A stretch of 64,000 bases of DNA from Desulfuribacillus stibiiarsenatis (GCF_001742305.1 NZ_MJAT01000022.1:186001-250000); one strand, 5' to 3'. Shown: positions 50,329 through 60,589, counted from the first letter of the stretch. Translations and numbers: made by a program. The notes: generated from the sequence alone by a model not told the origin.

Positions 50329-51296
50329 TGGATATGAATCTGTTTTATATGATTTTCTATTCTGTTGCTTCCCTTATCTTATTATTAGTTACAGTAATGT
50401 ACACCATCTATTTTGAACGTAAAGTTATTGGTTATATGCAAGTGCGTTATGGACCTAACAGAACAGGGCCACTGGGGCTACTACAAACCCTAGCAGACGT
50501 ACTTAAGCTCTTGATGAAAGAAGATATTATCCCGGCAAAAGTAGACCGTCCGATATTCGTCTTAGCGCCAGTCATTGCATTTGCTCCATCGTTTATGATT
50601 CTTGCGACGATTCCTTGGAGTGAGAACATTTATGGTGCGGACCTGAACATAGGTGTCTTATATATTATCGGTATTTCCTCCATTACCACGATAGGGATGT
50701 TGATGGGAGGATGGAGCTCTAACAATAAATACTCATTGTTAGGGGCTATGCGTAGCGTAGCACAGATGATTAGTTATGAGATTCCTTTGGTAATGTCAAT
50801 TATCGGGGTCGTCATACTAGCAGGCTCTATGAACCTGCGTGACATTGTATACGCGCAACAAAACATGGGTCTATGGTTCGTAATTCCGCAATTCTTAGGT
50901 TTCATTGTGTACATGATTGCCGCAACAGCAGAAGTAGCAAGATCGCCATTTGACTTACCAGAAGCTGAGTCGGAGTTAGTTTCTGGGTATCACGTAGAAT
51001 ATAGCGGATTTAGAATGGCATACTTCTTCTTAGCAGAGTATGTGTATGCAATTGCAATAGCTGCCCTAGCAACAATCTTATTCTTTGGCGGATGGCTGGG
51101 ACCAGCATTTCTTCCAGGAATTGTATGGTTCTTCTTGAAATGGTCAGTATTTATGTTCATCTGGTTCTGGTTGCGTGCGACAATGCCTCGTACTAGAATT
51201 GACCAATTGATGACATTTGGTTGGAAGGTGCTGATTCCGTTAGCCCTTGTCAACATAGTGATAACAGCAGTAGTTAGAATCTGGATGGGCGGGTGA
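50328..51296 (+). CDS. nuoH: NADH-quinone oxidoreductase subunit H
   Basis: 322-residue membrane subunit with eight helices. Conserved YFERKVIGYMQVRYGPNRTGPLGLLQTLAD and SPFDLPEAESELVSGYHVEYSG. Joins the peripheral arm to the proton-pumping arm. Its start overlaps the last base of nuoD. Confidence 0.98.
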   Translation: MDMNLFYMIFYSVASLILLLVTVMYTIYFERKVIGYMQVRYGPNRTGPLGLLQTLADVLKLLMKEDIIPAKVDRPIFVLAPVIAFAPSFMILATIPWSENIYGADLNIGVLYIIGISSITTIGMLMGGWSSNNKYSLLGAMRSVAQMISYEIPLVMSIIGVVILAGSMNLRDIVYAQQNMGLWFVIPQFLGFIVYMIAATAEVARSPFDLPEAESELVSGYHVEYSGFRMAYFFLAEYVYAIAIAALATILFFGGWLGPAFLPGIVWFFLKWSVFMFIWFWLRATMPRTRIDQLMTFGWKVLIPLALVNIVITAVVRIWMGG

Positions 51297-51300
51297 TTAT

Positions 51301-51795
51301 GTGCTACGATTTCTAAAAGGTTTTGGGGTTACCTTTAAGTACTTCTTTAAGAAGAAAGTAACCATCCAATACCCTGAGCAAAAACCAAATTGGCCTGAGC
51401 GATTCCGTGGCATTCATCGTTTTTTCCCAGACAAGTGTATCGTATGTAATCTTTGTGTGAAAGCTTGCCCGACAGAGGTAATTACTCTAACAGGGGAAAA
51501 AGATGAAGAGTCCGGCAAAAAGAAAATTGTCACCTATGACATACAATTTGAGCGTTGTATCCAATGTGTATATTGCACAGAGGTTTGCCCGACGGAAGCG
51601 ATTGTTATGACAACGAGGTTCGACAATTTAGCAGTATATAATCGTAAGGCATTGTTGAAAGACCGTACATGGCTAGAGAATAACCATGTGTATGGGAATT
51701 ATAAAGAGCCAGATCAAACGGCTCCTACAGAAAGTGTAGAGCCAGTGGATAAGACAACAGATAATGGAGCAGGTAAAGGGGGCGACGCGCAATGA
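51301..51795 (+). CDS. nuoI: NADH-quinone oxidoreductase subunit I
   Basis: 164 residues from a GTG start. Two [4Fe-4S] motifs, CIVCNLCVKACPTE and CIQCVYCTEVCPTE, carry clusters N6a and N6b. In enzymes lacking NuoEFG this subunit is a likely docking site for ferredoxin. The C-terminal tail is polar and low complexity. Confidence 0.97.
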   Translation: MLRFLKGFGVTFKYFFKKKVTIQYPEQKPNWPERFRGIHRFFPDKCIVCNLCVKACPTEVITLTGEKDEESGKKKIVTYDIQFERCIQCVYCTEVCPTEAIVMTTRFDNLAVYNRKALLKDRTWLENNHVYGNYKEPDQTAPTESVEPVDKTTDNGAGKGGDAQ

Positions 51796-52298
51796 CGATT
51801 ACAGGAGAAGTAATTATCTTCTTTATATTAGCGATTATCGCCATCGCGTGTGCAGTCCTTGTCATAACTTTAGAAAGAATGGCCCACATGATTTTATCGA
51901 TGGTATTCACGTTCTTATCGATAGCAGGTTTATATTTCTTACTACGCGCAGAATTCATAGGGGTAGTGCAAATTATCGTCTATGTAGGAGCCATGGCCAT
52001 CCTGTTTGTCTTTGGGATGATGATGACAGAACATCGTGTCGTAGCGTTTACAGATGAAGAACCTTCAAAAGGACATAAATCTTTATCATTTATCGGTGTG
52101 GCTGCGTTATTAGGATTGATTTTGTATGGACTATCGCAATTCCAACTTCCTACCCAAGCGCCACAATACGTTGGGTCAGCCCATGATATCGGGCTATCGT
52201 TATATGGAAATTATGTCATAGCCTTTGAAGCAGCAGCGATTCTACTATTAGTCGCTTTAGTAGGGGCAATCGTGTTAGCGCGAAAGGAGGCAGAATAG
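51792..52298 (+). CDS. nuoJ: NADH-quinone oxidoreductase subunit J
   Basis: 168 residues, five membrane helices, with [22 protein letters not shown] typical of NuoJ. Overlaps nuoI by 4 bp. Confidence 0.97.
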   Translation: MTITGEVIIFFILAIIAIACAVLVITLERMAHMILSMVFTFLSIAGLYFLLRAEFIGVVQIIVYVGAMAILFVFGMMMTEHRVVAFTDEEPSKGHKSLSFIGVAALLGLILYGLSQFQLPTQAPQYVGSAHDIGLSLYGNYVIAFEAAAILLLVALVGAIVLARKEAE

Positions 52299-52299
52299 C

Positions 52300-52608
52300 A
52301 TGGTGCCTTTAACTTCTTATCTAGCGTTGGGTGCAATCTTATTTTGCGTAGGATTGTATGGAGTGTTAACGAAGCGCAATTTAGTCATCGTACTTGTTTC
52401 GATAGAACTTATGCTGAATGCAGTCAATATTAATCTTGTTGCATTCTCTAGTATTGGACCAGCGGCAAATGTCACTGGCCAGGTATTTACACTTTTTACG
52501 ATAACGGTAGCCGCAGCTGAGGCAGCCGTCGGTCTTGCGATTCTCATTGCACTGTTCAGAAACCGTGGTACGGTTGATTCTTTGAGGCAGAACTTGATGA
52601 AATGGTAA
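52300..52608 (+). CDS. nuoK: NADH-quinone oxidoreductase subunit K
   Basis: 102 residues, three helices, with the conserved buried Glu in [18 protein letters not shown] and in [19 protein letters not shown], part of the proton path. Confidence 0.97.
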   Translation: MVPLTSYLALGAILFCVGLYGVLTKRNLVIVLVSIELMLNAVNINLVAFSSIGPAANVTGQVFTLFTITVAAAEAAVGLAILIALFRNRGTVDSLRQNLMKW

Positions 52609-52647
52609 GGCTATGGCAAGTAGACTACAAGGAGAAAAGGTGATGGT

Positions 52648-54507
52648 ATGATACAATACGCCTGGTTAATACCTGTCTTCCCACTACTAGCCTTCGTGCT
52701 GCTATTACTCTTTGGCAGAAGCCTGAAAGAGAATGCAGCGTATGTAGGGATTATAGCCCTGCTGGCGTCGTTTGGGTTGTCAGTGTTAGTTCTATTCGAG
52801 AGAACTGGCGGAGAAAACTATAGACAAGTAATCAATTGGTTAACATTCGGAGACACAACAATCACTATGGGCTTTGAAGTCACGGCACTCAATGCGATGA
52901 TGTTATTTATCGTTACGCTTGTGAGTCTATTAGTTCATATGTTTTCAAGAGATTATCTACATGGAGATGATCGTTATCCGGTCTTCTTCTCCTATTTAGG
53001 ACTCTTTACATTTTCGATGCTGGGTCTAGTATTAGCGCCAAACATCCTACAATTATTTATTTTCTGGGAATTAGTAGGATTATGCTCATACTTACTCGTA
53101 GGTTTCTGGTTCTTCAAGCCGGAAGCGGCGGCAGCAGCGAAGAAGGCATTTCTTACGACAAGAATTGGAGATGTCGGTTTATTCGTAGGATTAATTCTAA
53201 CATTTATTTATACAGGGTCTTTTGAGTACGATACAATCTTCACGGCAATTCGTGAAGGGGTTGTAGAGCAGACAACAATTACAATTATTGCGCTCCTGAT
53301 ATTCCTGGGGGCAGTTGGTAAGTCGGCACAATTCCCGTTACACGTATGGTTACCAGATGCGATGGAAGGACCAACACCAGTGAGTGCCTTAATTCACGCA
53401 GCAACAATGGTAGCAGCGGGAGTATATCTAGTAGCAGTCATGTACCCGATGTTTATGGCATCGAGCACAGCAATGACTGTAGTTGCCTATACAGGCGCTA
53501 TAACCGCCATCTTTGCAGCATCGATTGGTCTAGTACAGAACGATATTAAACGCGTTCTCGCGTATTCTACCGTCAGTCAGTTAGGATTTATGATTTTAGC
53601 TTTAGGTACAGCAGGATATGTAGCGGGGTTATTCCATCTAATGACACATGCGTTTTTCAAAGCATTATTATTCTTGGGTGCAGGTAGCGTAATTCACGGT
53701 GTACATAGTCAAGATATCAATGAAATGGGTGGCTTGTGGAGCAAGATGAAGGTGACAGCCGTTACATTCTTAATTGGTTCCCTGGCGATTGCAGGAATTC
53801 CACCGTTGGCTGGTTTCTGGAGTAAGGATGAAATCTTTGCTTCTGTATGGCAGAGCGGAGACCGTGTGCTATTTGTCATCACAATTACTACAGCAGCAAT
53901 GACAGCGTTCTATATGTTCCGCTTGTTCTTTATGACCTTTGCTGGGAAGTACCGTGGCAAGCATGAACCGCATGAAAGTGGTCCGTTTATGTTAATTCCA
54001 CTCATCGTGTTATCCGTTTTTGCGATTGGTGCAGGATTTGTTAACTCTCCATTTATGCATCATGCGTTAGGTGATTATCTAATCTATGGCACGTATATCG
54101 GCGAACAAGCATTAGCATCAGGATGGATGATGATTTTATCGGTAATTCTAGGAATTGCTGGCATTTTCCTTGCGTGGTTAATCTATGCAAAGGGTGCCAT
54201 CAGCAGAGACACAATACCGAATATGTTCCCTAGGTTGTACCGTCTACTGTACGATAAGTACTACATTGATGAGATTTATGCGAACGCAATTGTGAAGCCA
54301 ATCGTTTCATTTGGTAAAGGCTTATGGGCTTTTGACCGCACAATTGTTGATGGAATTGTCAATGGAGTGGCAGGAGCTACGCAACGAACAGGGAAGTTCT
54401 TTAGTCTGCGTCATAACGGGCAAGTTCAAACATATGGAATGGTAACGATTATTGGCGGTATCGCAATTTTCGCCATTGCCTTCTTATTAAGGGGGTATCT
54501 CGGATGA
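52648..54507 (+). CDS. nuoL: NADH-quinone oxidoreductase subunit L
   Basis: 619 residues, antiporter-like subunit. LFIFWELVGLCSYLLVGFWF, the key Lys in GKSAQFPLHVWLPDAMEGPTPVSALIHAATMV, and a C-terminal lateral helix (about 540-600). Confidence 0.98.
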   Translation: MIQYAWLIPVFPLLAFVLLLLFGRSLKENAAYVGIIALLASFGLSVLVLFERTGGENYRQVINWLTFGDTTITMGFEVTALNAMMLFIVTLVSLLVHMFSRDYLHGDDRYPVFFSYLGLFTFSMLGLVLAPNILQLFIFWELVGLCSYLLVGFWFFKPEAAAAAKKAFLTTRIGDVGLFVGLILTFIYTGSFEYDTIFTAIREGVVEQTTITIIALLIFLGAVGKSAQFPLHVWLPDAMEGPTPVSALIHAATMVAAGVYLVAVMYPMFMASSTAMTVVAYTGAITAIFAASIGLVQNDIKRVLAYSTVSQLGFMILALGTAGYVAGLFHLMTHAFFKALLFLGAGSVIHGVHSQDINEMGGLWSKMKVTAVTFLIGSLAIAGIPPLAGFWSKDEIFASVWQSGDRVLFVITITTAAMTAFYMFRLFFMTFAGKYRGKHEPHESGPFMLIPLIVLSVFAIGAGFVNSPFMHHALGDYLIYGTYIGEQALASGWMMILSVILGIAGIFLAWLIYAKGAISRDTIPNMFPRLYRLLYDKYYIDEIYANAIVKPIVSFGKGLWAFDRTIVDGIVNGVAGATQRTGKFFSLRHNGQVQTYGMVTIIGGIAIFAIAFLLRGYLG

Positions 54508-56036
54508 TTCCAAACATGTTAAGTTGGTTAATATTTTTCCCGCTAGTTGGTTTAATCGCAGTGTTACTTGTACCGAAAAATAACCATAACTTAATCCGTA
54601 CAATCGCTGTCGTTACTACGATTGTGACGTTAATTCTATCTTTCATGATATGGGATGCGTTTGACAATCAGTTTAATGGTATCCAACTCGCAGAAAGCTA
54701 TCAATGGATTGATATTGGGTTTGTTCAATTTAATTACGAAGTTGGTATTGACGGTCTATCTATGCCAATGATTCTTCTTACGACGATTGTTACCCTACTG
54801 GCCGTAGTGGCATCGTTTGGTATCAACGTGAGAGTGAAGGAATACTTCGCTTGGTTGCTAGTATTACAAACGGGTATGACAGGAGTATTCGCTGCTCTAG
54901 ATATGTTCTTGTTCTTCTTGTTCTTCGAGCTCACACTGATTCCAATGTTTTTCTTAATCGGTATATGGGGTGGAAAAGAGCGAGAGTATGCTTCATTTAA
55001 GTTCTTAGTATACACGGGACTTGGTAGTATCGTAATGCTGTTATCGTTCTTCGCGATTTTCTATGTCGGAGCAGCGGCGACGAACTTTGCCGAGGTAACC
55101 TTTAATATGATTCGTCTAGGTGAGATTTTAGCGAATCCGTTAAATCCTGATGCAGCGACTATGGGAATGAAGTCGGCAATCTTCATCGCGATTTTTGTCG
55201 CATTTGCTGTGAAGTTACCGATTTTCCCATTCCATACATGGTTGCCTGATGCTCACGTTCAAGCGCCAACGCCTGCGAGTATGATTTTAGCAGGTATTCT
55301 ACTAAAGATGGGTGCGTATGGATTACTGCGCATTGGATTTGGAATCCTGCCAGATGCGGCAGCTAACTTTGCAACGTTAATGGCGATTTTAGGGGTCATC
55401 AACATCCTGTATGGTGCGTTATTAGCATTGGTACAGAAGGATTTAAAGAAGCTAATCGCATATTCGAGTATCAGTCACATGGGGATAGTGCTAATTGGAG
55501 CAGCCTCCTTTACTCCAGAGGGAATGCAAGGGGCAATTTTCCAAATGGTATCTCATGGATTTATCTCAGCTCTATTGTTCTTCATGGTGGGAGCAATTTA
55601 TGAGAGAACACATACGAGAATGCTTGCAGATTTAGGTGGTTTATCGAAGACAATGCCGATTTTAGCAGGTTTTATGCTAGCGGCCACAATGGCATCGGTT
55701 GGTCTGCCAGGGTTGTCTGGGTTTGTAAGTGAGTTACTAGCATTCATGGGTATATTCGCAGCATCTTCAGAAATCATTCCAGCGGCGCGTACGATTGCAG
55801 CGATTGGTGCATTAGGGATTATCTTTACTGCCGCCTACCTGCTATGGGCGATTCAACGTACGACCTTCGGACATATTCGAGATGAGTTCAAGAACCTACC
55901 AGATGCAAGAACGGTAGAATATATTCCGATGATTGCATTGTTCGGATTAAGCTTGTTAATTGGGGTTTACCCAAACATCTTAAGTGATATGATCAATACT
56001 GCAGTAGTCGACCTTGTGTCGCGGATAGGGGGTTAA
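54504..56036 (+). CDS. nuoM: NADH-quinone oxidoreductase subunit M
   Basis: 510 residues, antiporter-like subunit with FELTLIPMFFLIGIWGG and FAVKLPIFPFHTWLPDAHVQAPTPASMILAGILLKMG. Overlaps nuoL by 4 bp. Confidence 0.98.
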   Translation: MIPNMLSWLIFFPLVGLIAVLLVPKNNHNLIRTIAVVTTIVTLILSFMIWDAFDNQFNGIQLAESYQWIDIGFVQFNYEVGIDGLSMPMILLTTIVTLLAVVASFGINVRVKEYFAWLLVLQTGMTGVFAALDMFLFFLFFELTLIPMFFLIGIWGGKEREYASFKFLVYTGLGSIVMLLSFFAIFYVGAAATNFAEVTFNMIRLGEILANPLNPDAATMGMKSAIFIAIFVAFAVKLPIFPFHTWLPDAHVQAPTPASMILAGILLKMGAYGLLRIGFGILPDAAANFATLMAILGVINILYGALLALVQKDLKKLIAYSSISHMGIVLIGAASFTPEGMQGAIFQMVSHGFISALLFFMVGAIYERTHTRMLADLGGLSKTMPILAGFMLAATMASVGLPGLSGFVSELLAFMGIFAASSEIIPAARTIAAIGALGIIFTAAYLLWAIQRTTFGHIRDEFKNLPDARTVEYIPMIALFGLSLLIGVYPNILSDMINTAVVDLVSRIGG

Positions 56037-56040
56037 GACA

Positions 56041-57489
56041 ATGCCAAATCTAATGGATGCGAATTGGGCGTTATTAACTCCTGAAATCGTGCTAGTCAGT
56101 TTCGCAATATTGATTTTAATATTTGACTTCATGACGGGGATCAAAGGACATAAACCAACATTAGGGATGCTAAGCATATTTGCATTACTAGTGACAATCG
56201 TATTAGTCGCGCGTGGCGATGGAATGTCTTATATTGATCACACATTTGTCGTAGACTCCTTTGCGATACTGTTTAAAGTAGTCATATTATTAGGAGTTAC
56301 TTTAGTCATTTTATTATCGATGAATTATCTCAATCGACATGATGACATCTATCAAGGAGAGTATTATTACCTGCTACTATTTGCGGCAGCAGGCGCAATG
56401 TTGATGGTATCTTCATTAGATTTAGTGACACTGTATGTAGGGTTAGAAATATTAAGTATTTCCTCCTACTGCTTAGCGGGCTTCCGCAAAACCAACGTAA
56501 AATCGAATGAAGCAGCGTTAAAATATGTAATCTTAGGTGGCGTAGCATCAGCATTCATCCTATTTGGAATGTCGTATGTCTATGGTTTAACTGGGACGAC
56601 AAACCTACTGTCAATTGCTACACAGCTACCGGAAGTGTATCAAGCCTATAGCTATTTAGTGATTATGGCACTGCTATTTATGATCGTAGGATTTGGTTTT
56701 AAAATTTCCATCGTTCCGTTCCATATGTGGGCACCAGATGTCTATGAGGGAGCACCTACTCCAATCACAGCATTCTTAACGGTGGTTTCAAAGGTAGCAG
56801 GCTTTGCGATTTTCTTGCGAATCCTAACAGTCGGATTTGGCTCTATGTTCGCTCATTGGAATTATTATATAGCTGCAATTGCAGCAGCAACGATGATTGT
56901 AGGTAACGTCGTGGCACTTAGACAGAGAAACATCAAGCGTCTAATGGCGTACTCAGGGATTGCGCAAGCAGGATACTTGCTAGTGCCAATTGGAGCCGCA
57001 TTGTCCTGGAACGTCACCCTTAGTCAAATTCTTTTTTACTCTGTTGCGTATTTATTTATGACACTAGGAGCATTCGCGGTCATCACATTAGTGACGGAAA
57101 ACGACAGTTCTGAAGATATTTCAGCATTTGCAGGACTGCACAGACGTTCACCGGTCCTTGCATTTTCGATGACGGTGTTCCTGATTTCATTAGCTGGACT
57201 ACCACTGACTGCAGGATTTTTCGGAAAGTTTTACATCTTTATTGGCGTTATGACGGGGCAAATGTATTGGCTAGCAGCGATTATGGCAGTTACGAGTATC
57301 ATCTCGTTTTACTACTATTTCGGGATTATCAGGGAAATGTATATGCGTGATACGGATAAACGCTCGATTCTACTTCCTTCGACATTATCGATCACAATCG
57401 CTATTTGCTTAGTGGGAACCATTGGCCTCGGAGTATTTCCGAACATCTTGACAAACTTCTTAATTAATGTAGAATGGATAATGTTTTAG
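56041..57489 (+). CDS. nuoN: NADH-quinone oxidoreductase subunit N
   Basis: 482 residues, antiporter-like subunit with YVGLEILSISSYCLAGF and FKISIVPFHMWAPDVYEGAPTPITAFL. Last gene of the operon; a 14-bp terminator follows. No nuoE, nuoF or nuoG is in or next to the operon. Confidence 0.98.
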   Translation: MPNLMDANWALLTPEIVLVSFAILILIFDFMTGIKGHKPTLGMLSIFALLVTIVLVARGDGMSYIDHTFVVDSFAILFKVVILLGVTLVILLSMNYLNRHDDIYQGEYYYLLLFAAAGAMLMVSSLDLVTLYVGLEILSISSYCLAGFRKTNVKSNEAALKYVILGGVASAFILFGMSYVYGLTGTTNLLSIATQLPEVYQAYSYLVIMALLFMIVGFGFKISIVPFHMWAPDVYEGAPTPITAFLTVVSKVAGFAIFLRILTVGFGSMFAHWNYYIAAIAAATMIVGNVVALRQRNIKRLMAYSGIAQAGYLLVPIGAALSWNVTLSQILFYSVAYLFMTLGAFAVITLVTENDSSEDISAFAGLHRRSPVLAFSMTVFLISLAGLPLTAGFFGKFYIFIGVMTGQMYWLAAIMAVTSIISFYYYFGIIREMYMRDTDKRSILLPSTLSITIAICLVGTIGLGVFPNILTNFLINVEWIMF

Positions 57490-57532
57490 AGTATTCAACT
57501 AAAGCATGATCCGAAGGTAAAAGATTGAACAT

Positions 57533-57577
57533 AACCTAAGGTAAGCGGATTGTTGAATGCTTACTTTAGGTTTTTTT
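57533..57577 (+). terminator. Rho-independent terminator of the nuo operon
   Basis: 14-bp stem AACCTAAGGTAAGC / GCTTACTTTAGGTT (one wobble) with a 12-base loop and T7. Confidence 0.9.
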
Positions 57578-57600
57578 ACATTTATTGAGAGGTGAATGAT

Positions 57601-57852
57601 ATGATGATGTCAGGTGAGTCGCAAGTCTTCTACGGAGTCGTAAGTATCATAAACCTTATTTGGTTAGGTGTGTGCATATATATTACTTGGGTTTGCTTGC
57701 GCGAAGCCAGGTGGGATAAGGTTTTCTATGACACGACAGGCATTAAGGCGAGGGGCTTTGTACTCATAATGTCTATTATCATTGGGACTATGCTCGCAGA
57801 TTTCTTTACCAAATACTTAACGAATTCCCTATATTTGCGGTTCCTTTTCTAA
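57601..57852 (+). CDS. DUF1146 (YwzB-family) membrane protein
   Basis: 83 residues from the ATG at 57601, supported by GAGAGGTG; an upstream GTG overlaps that site. Two membrane helices (about 10-32 and 52-72). The pattern CLREARWDKVFYD...TGIKARGFVLIMSIIIGTMLADFF fits DUF1146, a small Bacillota family often near spoIID and murA. Function unknown. Confidence 0.85.
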   Translation: MMMSGESQVFYGVVSIINLIWLGVCIYITWVCLREARWDKVFYDTTGIKARGFVLIMSIIIGTMLADFFTKYLTNSLYLRFLF

Positions 57853-57857
57853 AGCAA

Positions 57858-57886
57858 TTTACTAAATATTGTGCTTGTATTATATA
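57858..57886 (+). promoter_or_regulatory. Weak candidate promoter for murA (copy 1)
   Basis: TTTACT (57858-57863), 17-bp spacer, TATATA (57881-57886), 55 bp before the murA start. Both boxes are imperfect. Confidence 0.35.
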
Positions 57887-57941
57887 AAACTACAATGATA
57901 AACTAATAAAGAATCTGTCGGAGGGGGGTGTCATTACGATT

Positions 57942-59309
57942 TTGAACGAAAATCAATTTCAGGAACGGATAATTGTAAAAAAAGCATCTCCACTTAAAGG
58001 GACGATTCGTATACATGGTGCAAAAAATGCAGTTTTACCGATTATAGCAGCTTCTATTTTGGGTAAAAGTGAGCCAAGCTTTATTGATGATGTACCAGAT
58101 TTAGAGGATGTTCGTATATTATGTGATGCCATTCGACATTTAGGGGGAAAGGTTGAGTATGACTCAGAAACCCTAAAGATTGATACAACGAGTTTACACA
58201 CGACAGAACCACCAAAGCAATTAGTTCAGCAGATGCGAGCTTCCTTTTTACTGATGGGGTCCCTGCTTGCAAGAACAGGACATGTTAAGATTTATTTACC
58301 AGGTGGATGTGCGATTGGTGCTAGACCAATTGATCAGCACTTAAAAGGGTTTCAAGCCCTAGGTGCAAAGATTATCATTACAGAAGAATATGTAGAAGCG
58401 TTCGTGAAAGAGCGTTTACAAGGTGCAATCATTTATTTGGATACTCCAAGTGTTGGTGCAACGGAGAATATAATGATGGCGGCGTGTCTCGCAAAGGGTA
58501 CGACGATATTAGAAAATGCTGCACAAGAGCCAGAAATCGTGGATTTAGCGAATTACTTGAACTCTATGGGCGCGAACATTAAAGGTGCTGGTACGAATTT
58601 GATTCGTATTGAGGGTGTTGAAGAGTTATATGGTACGCGTCATACAGTCATTCCTGACCGTATCGAGACTGGCACATTCTTAACAGTAGCTGCCATCACT
58701 CAAAGTGAATTATATCTAAAAGGTGCCATGGGCAATCACCTGCGCGCCGTAATATCGAAATTATCAGAGGCTGGTGTACATATTACCGAAGACGATGATG
58801 GTATATTTGTCAGCGCTTTACAACCTTTGAAACCATTACAAATCAAAACATTGCCATATCCAGGCTTCCCAACGGACATGCAAGCACAGTTTGTTACGAT
58901 GCTTGCAGCAGCAAGTGGTACTAGCTATGTGTCAGAAACGGTGTTTGAAAACCGCTATATGCATTGCACAGAGCTACAGAAGATGGGTGCCAATATCATT
59001 GTCGATGGCCGTCATGCTACCGTTATTGGCGGACAACCGCTACAAGGAGCACAAGTGAGGATGACAGACCTTAGAGCAGGTGCTGCTATGATTATGGCAG
59101 GTCTGATTGCTGAGGGAACTACTGAAATTACGCAGCTTCATCATATCGACCGTGGTTATGTTGATATCGTCGGGAAGCTGAAGAATGTCGGTGCGGAGAT
59201 TCACCGCATGAAACCAGTGGAGTCAATTCCTGTACAAGTTTTAGAACAGGAAGAGGAAACGATTACAGAATCGATTACGACACGTATTTTACGACCAACT
59301 TTTGTGTAA
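57942..59309 (+). CDS. murA: UDP-N-acetylglucosamine 1-carboxyvinyltransferase (MurA paralogue 1, MurAA-like)
   Basis: 455 residues from a TTG start with GAGGGGGGTG upstream. Same reaction as 21299-22561. Lys-Asn in HGAKNAVLPIIAASILG and active-site Cys in LPGGCAIGARPIDQH (about residue 126). Position before spoIID matches murAA of Bacillus subtilis, usually the main enzyme. About 25 extra residues at the C-terminus (QVLEQEEETITESITTR) go beyond the normal end of the fold. Identity to the other paralogue is moderate. Confidence 0.96.
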   Translation: MNENQFQERIIVKKASPLKGTIRIHGAKNAVLPIIAASILGKSEPSFIDDVPDLEDVRILCDAIRHLGGKVEYDSETLKIDTTSLHTTEPPKQLVQQMRASFLLMGSLLARTGHVKIYLPGGCAIGARPIDQHLKGFQALGAKIIITEEYVEAFVKERLQGAIIYLDTPSVGATENIMMAACLAKGTTILENAAQEPEIVDLANYLNSMGANIKGAGTNLIRIEGVEELYGTRHTVIPDRIETGTFLTVAAITQSELYLKGAMGNHLRAVISKLSEAGVHITEDDDGIFVSALQPLKPLQIKTLPYPGFPTDMQAQFVTMLAAASGTSYVSETVFENRYMHCTELQKMGANIIVDGRHATVIGGQPLQGAQVRMTDLRAGAAMIMAGLIAEGTTEITQLHHIDRGYVDIVGKLKNVGAEIHRMKPVESIPVQVLEQEEETITESITTRILRPTFV

Positions 59310-59346
59310 TACTATCAAAAAGTTTAGATTTTAATGTAGATAGCAT
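59310..59346 (+). repeat. Hairpin-mosaic repeat, copy R5 (hairpin one only)
   Basis: TACTATC ... GATAGCA with the same AAGTTTAGATTTTAATGT-type loop as R1. The second hairpin is missing or decayed. Confidence 0.5.
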
Positions 59347-59385
59347 GCGTGCGTGTACTAAAAATAGCATAAGCGAATAGATATA

Positions 59386-59419
59386 AGAGGAGACCCATTA
59401 CAATAGGTCTCCTTTTGTT
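59386..59419 (+). terminator. Rho-independent terminator after murA (copy 1)
   Basis: AGGAGACC / GGTCTCCT stem around a 9-base loop with TTTTGTTT tail. Confidence 0.8.
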
Positions 59420-59458
59420 TCGTATTTATCTATGATTACGCATATGTGGAGGTGCAGG

Positions 59459-60589
59459 ATGGAAAGGTTTAAGTCACTACAATCATTTAAAGAACGTTAT
59501 AGGCAAGGGTTACGCGGTAAGCCTTCATCATCAATGGAGACCAATGGAAGAGAGGAAAAAGGACACGTTTTGCGGAAGGCCACATTTCTAGTAATTGCTT
59601 TTCTGATATTAACCATTGGAATTCCGTCACTTGTCATTTGGCTTACGGATCAAGAGACCACCCCAATCGAACTCGATATTGATCCCGAAGGATTTATGGT
59701 TCAGCTGCATCGGAGTAAAGAAAATCAAGTTGTAGAGCTTCCATTAGAACAGTACATAAGAGGTGTGATAGCAGCAGAAATGCCAGCGGAATTTCACTTA
59801 GAAGCATTGAAAGCGCAATCATTAGCTGCTAGAACATATTTTATTAACAAATGGAGCCAGAGTAATCAGCCAATCTCCGACGATTATCGAATAGACCAAG
59901 CATACCTATCAGACCAGGAACTGAAGATTCGCTGGGGTGCATCCTATACAGACTATTCCAATAAAATTAACCAGGCCTTAAACGAAACCAAAGGCCTAAT
60001 TCTGACGTACGAAAAGAAGCCAATCGAGGCATATTTCTTTTCCACCTCCAACGGATATACAGAGAACTCTGAAGATGTGTGGAGCAAAGCGACGCCTTAT
60101 CTACGCAGCGTCGAAAGTACGGGGGACGTAATTTCGCCAAAGTTCCAGGATTCGAAGGTAATTCCAATACAAACGGTGCATCAAAAGCTGGGATTAGCTA
60201 TCCCTGTTTCGTCATGGAATCAAGGACAGCCGCCGAAAATGCAAGCAGTGAAACGCTCCCATGGAAATCGCATTAAAGAGCTGCAAATTGGCGATCAAAC
60301 GTTTACAGGTCGTGAAGTACGGGAAAAGCTTGGGCTAAATTCTACGCATTTCACTGTGAGCATTCAAGGCAAAGATATGCACTTTACTACTTATGGGTAT
60401 GGACATGGAGTTGGGATGAGTCAATGGGGGGCAGAAGCACTGGCGCGAGAAGGAAATGCGGCTGAAGAGATTGTGAAGCACTATTACCAAGGTGTCACCA
60501 TTGAGCCGTATACACAAGTTTCCATGCTATGGCCTAAGCTCCAAGAGACACTAGCAAAGAAGCAGGGTACAGAGCAGCCAATGCCATAA
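59459..60589 (+). CDS. spoIID: Stage II sporulation protein D
   Basis: 376 residues from the ATG at 59459, for which GGAGGTG is ideally placed. One N-terminal membrane helix (about 38-60), then the SpoIID lytic transglycosylase domain with EQYIRGVIAAEMPAEFHLEALKAQSLAARTYF, whose Glu is catalytic in the family, and YGYGHGVGMSQWGAEALAREG near the C-terminus. SpoIID with SpoIIM and SpoIIP remodels septal peptidoglycan during engulfment. Followed by spoIIQ, as in Bacillus subtilis. Confidence 0.96.
   Translation: MERFKSLQSFKERYRQGLRGKPSSSMETNGREEKGHVLRKATFLVIAFLILTIGIPSLVIWLTDQETTPIELDIDPEGFMVQLHRSKENQVVELPLEQYIRGVIAAEMPAEFHLEALKAQSLAARTYFINKWSQSNQPISDDYRIDQAYLSDQELKIRWGASYTDYSNKINQALNETKGLILTYEKKPIEAYFFSTSNGYTENSEDVWSKATPYLRSVESTGDVISPKFQDSKVIPIQTVHQKLGLAIPVSSWNQGQPPKMQAVKRSHGNRIKELQIGDQTFTGREVREKLGLNSTHFTVSIQGKDMHFTTYGYGHGVGMSQWGAEALAREGNAAEEIVKHYYQGVTIEPYTQVSMLWPKLQETLAKKQGTEQPMP

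Noticed and set aside
59420-59458. Sigma-E promoter for spoIID
   Set aside because: Expected from Bacillus subtilis, but the best boxes here are poor and would place the start point on the ribosome site.
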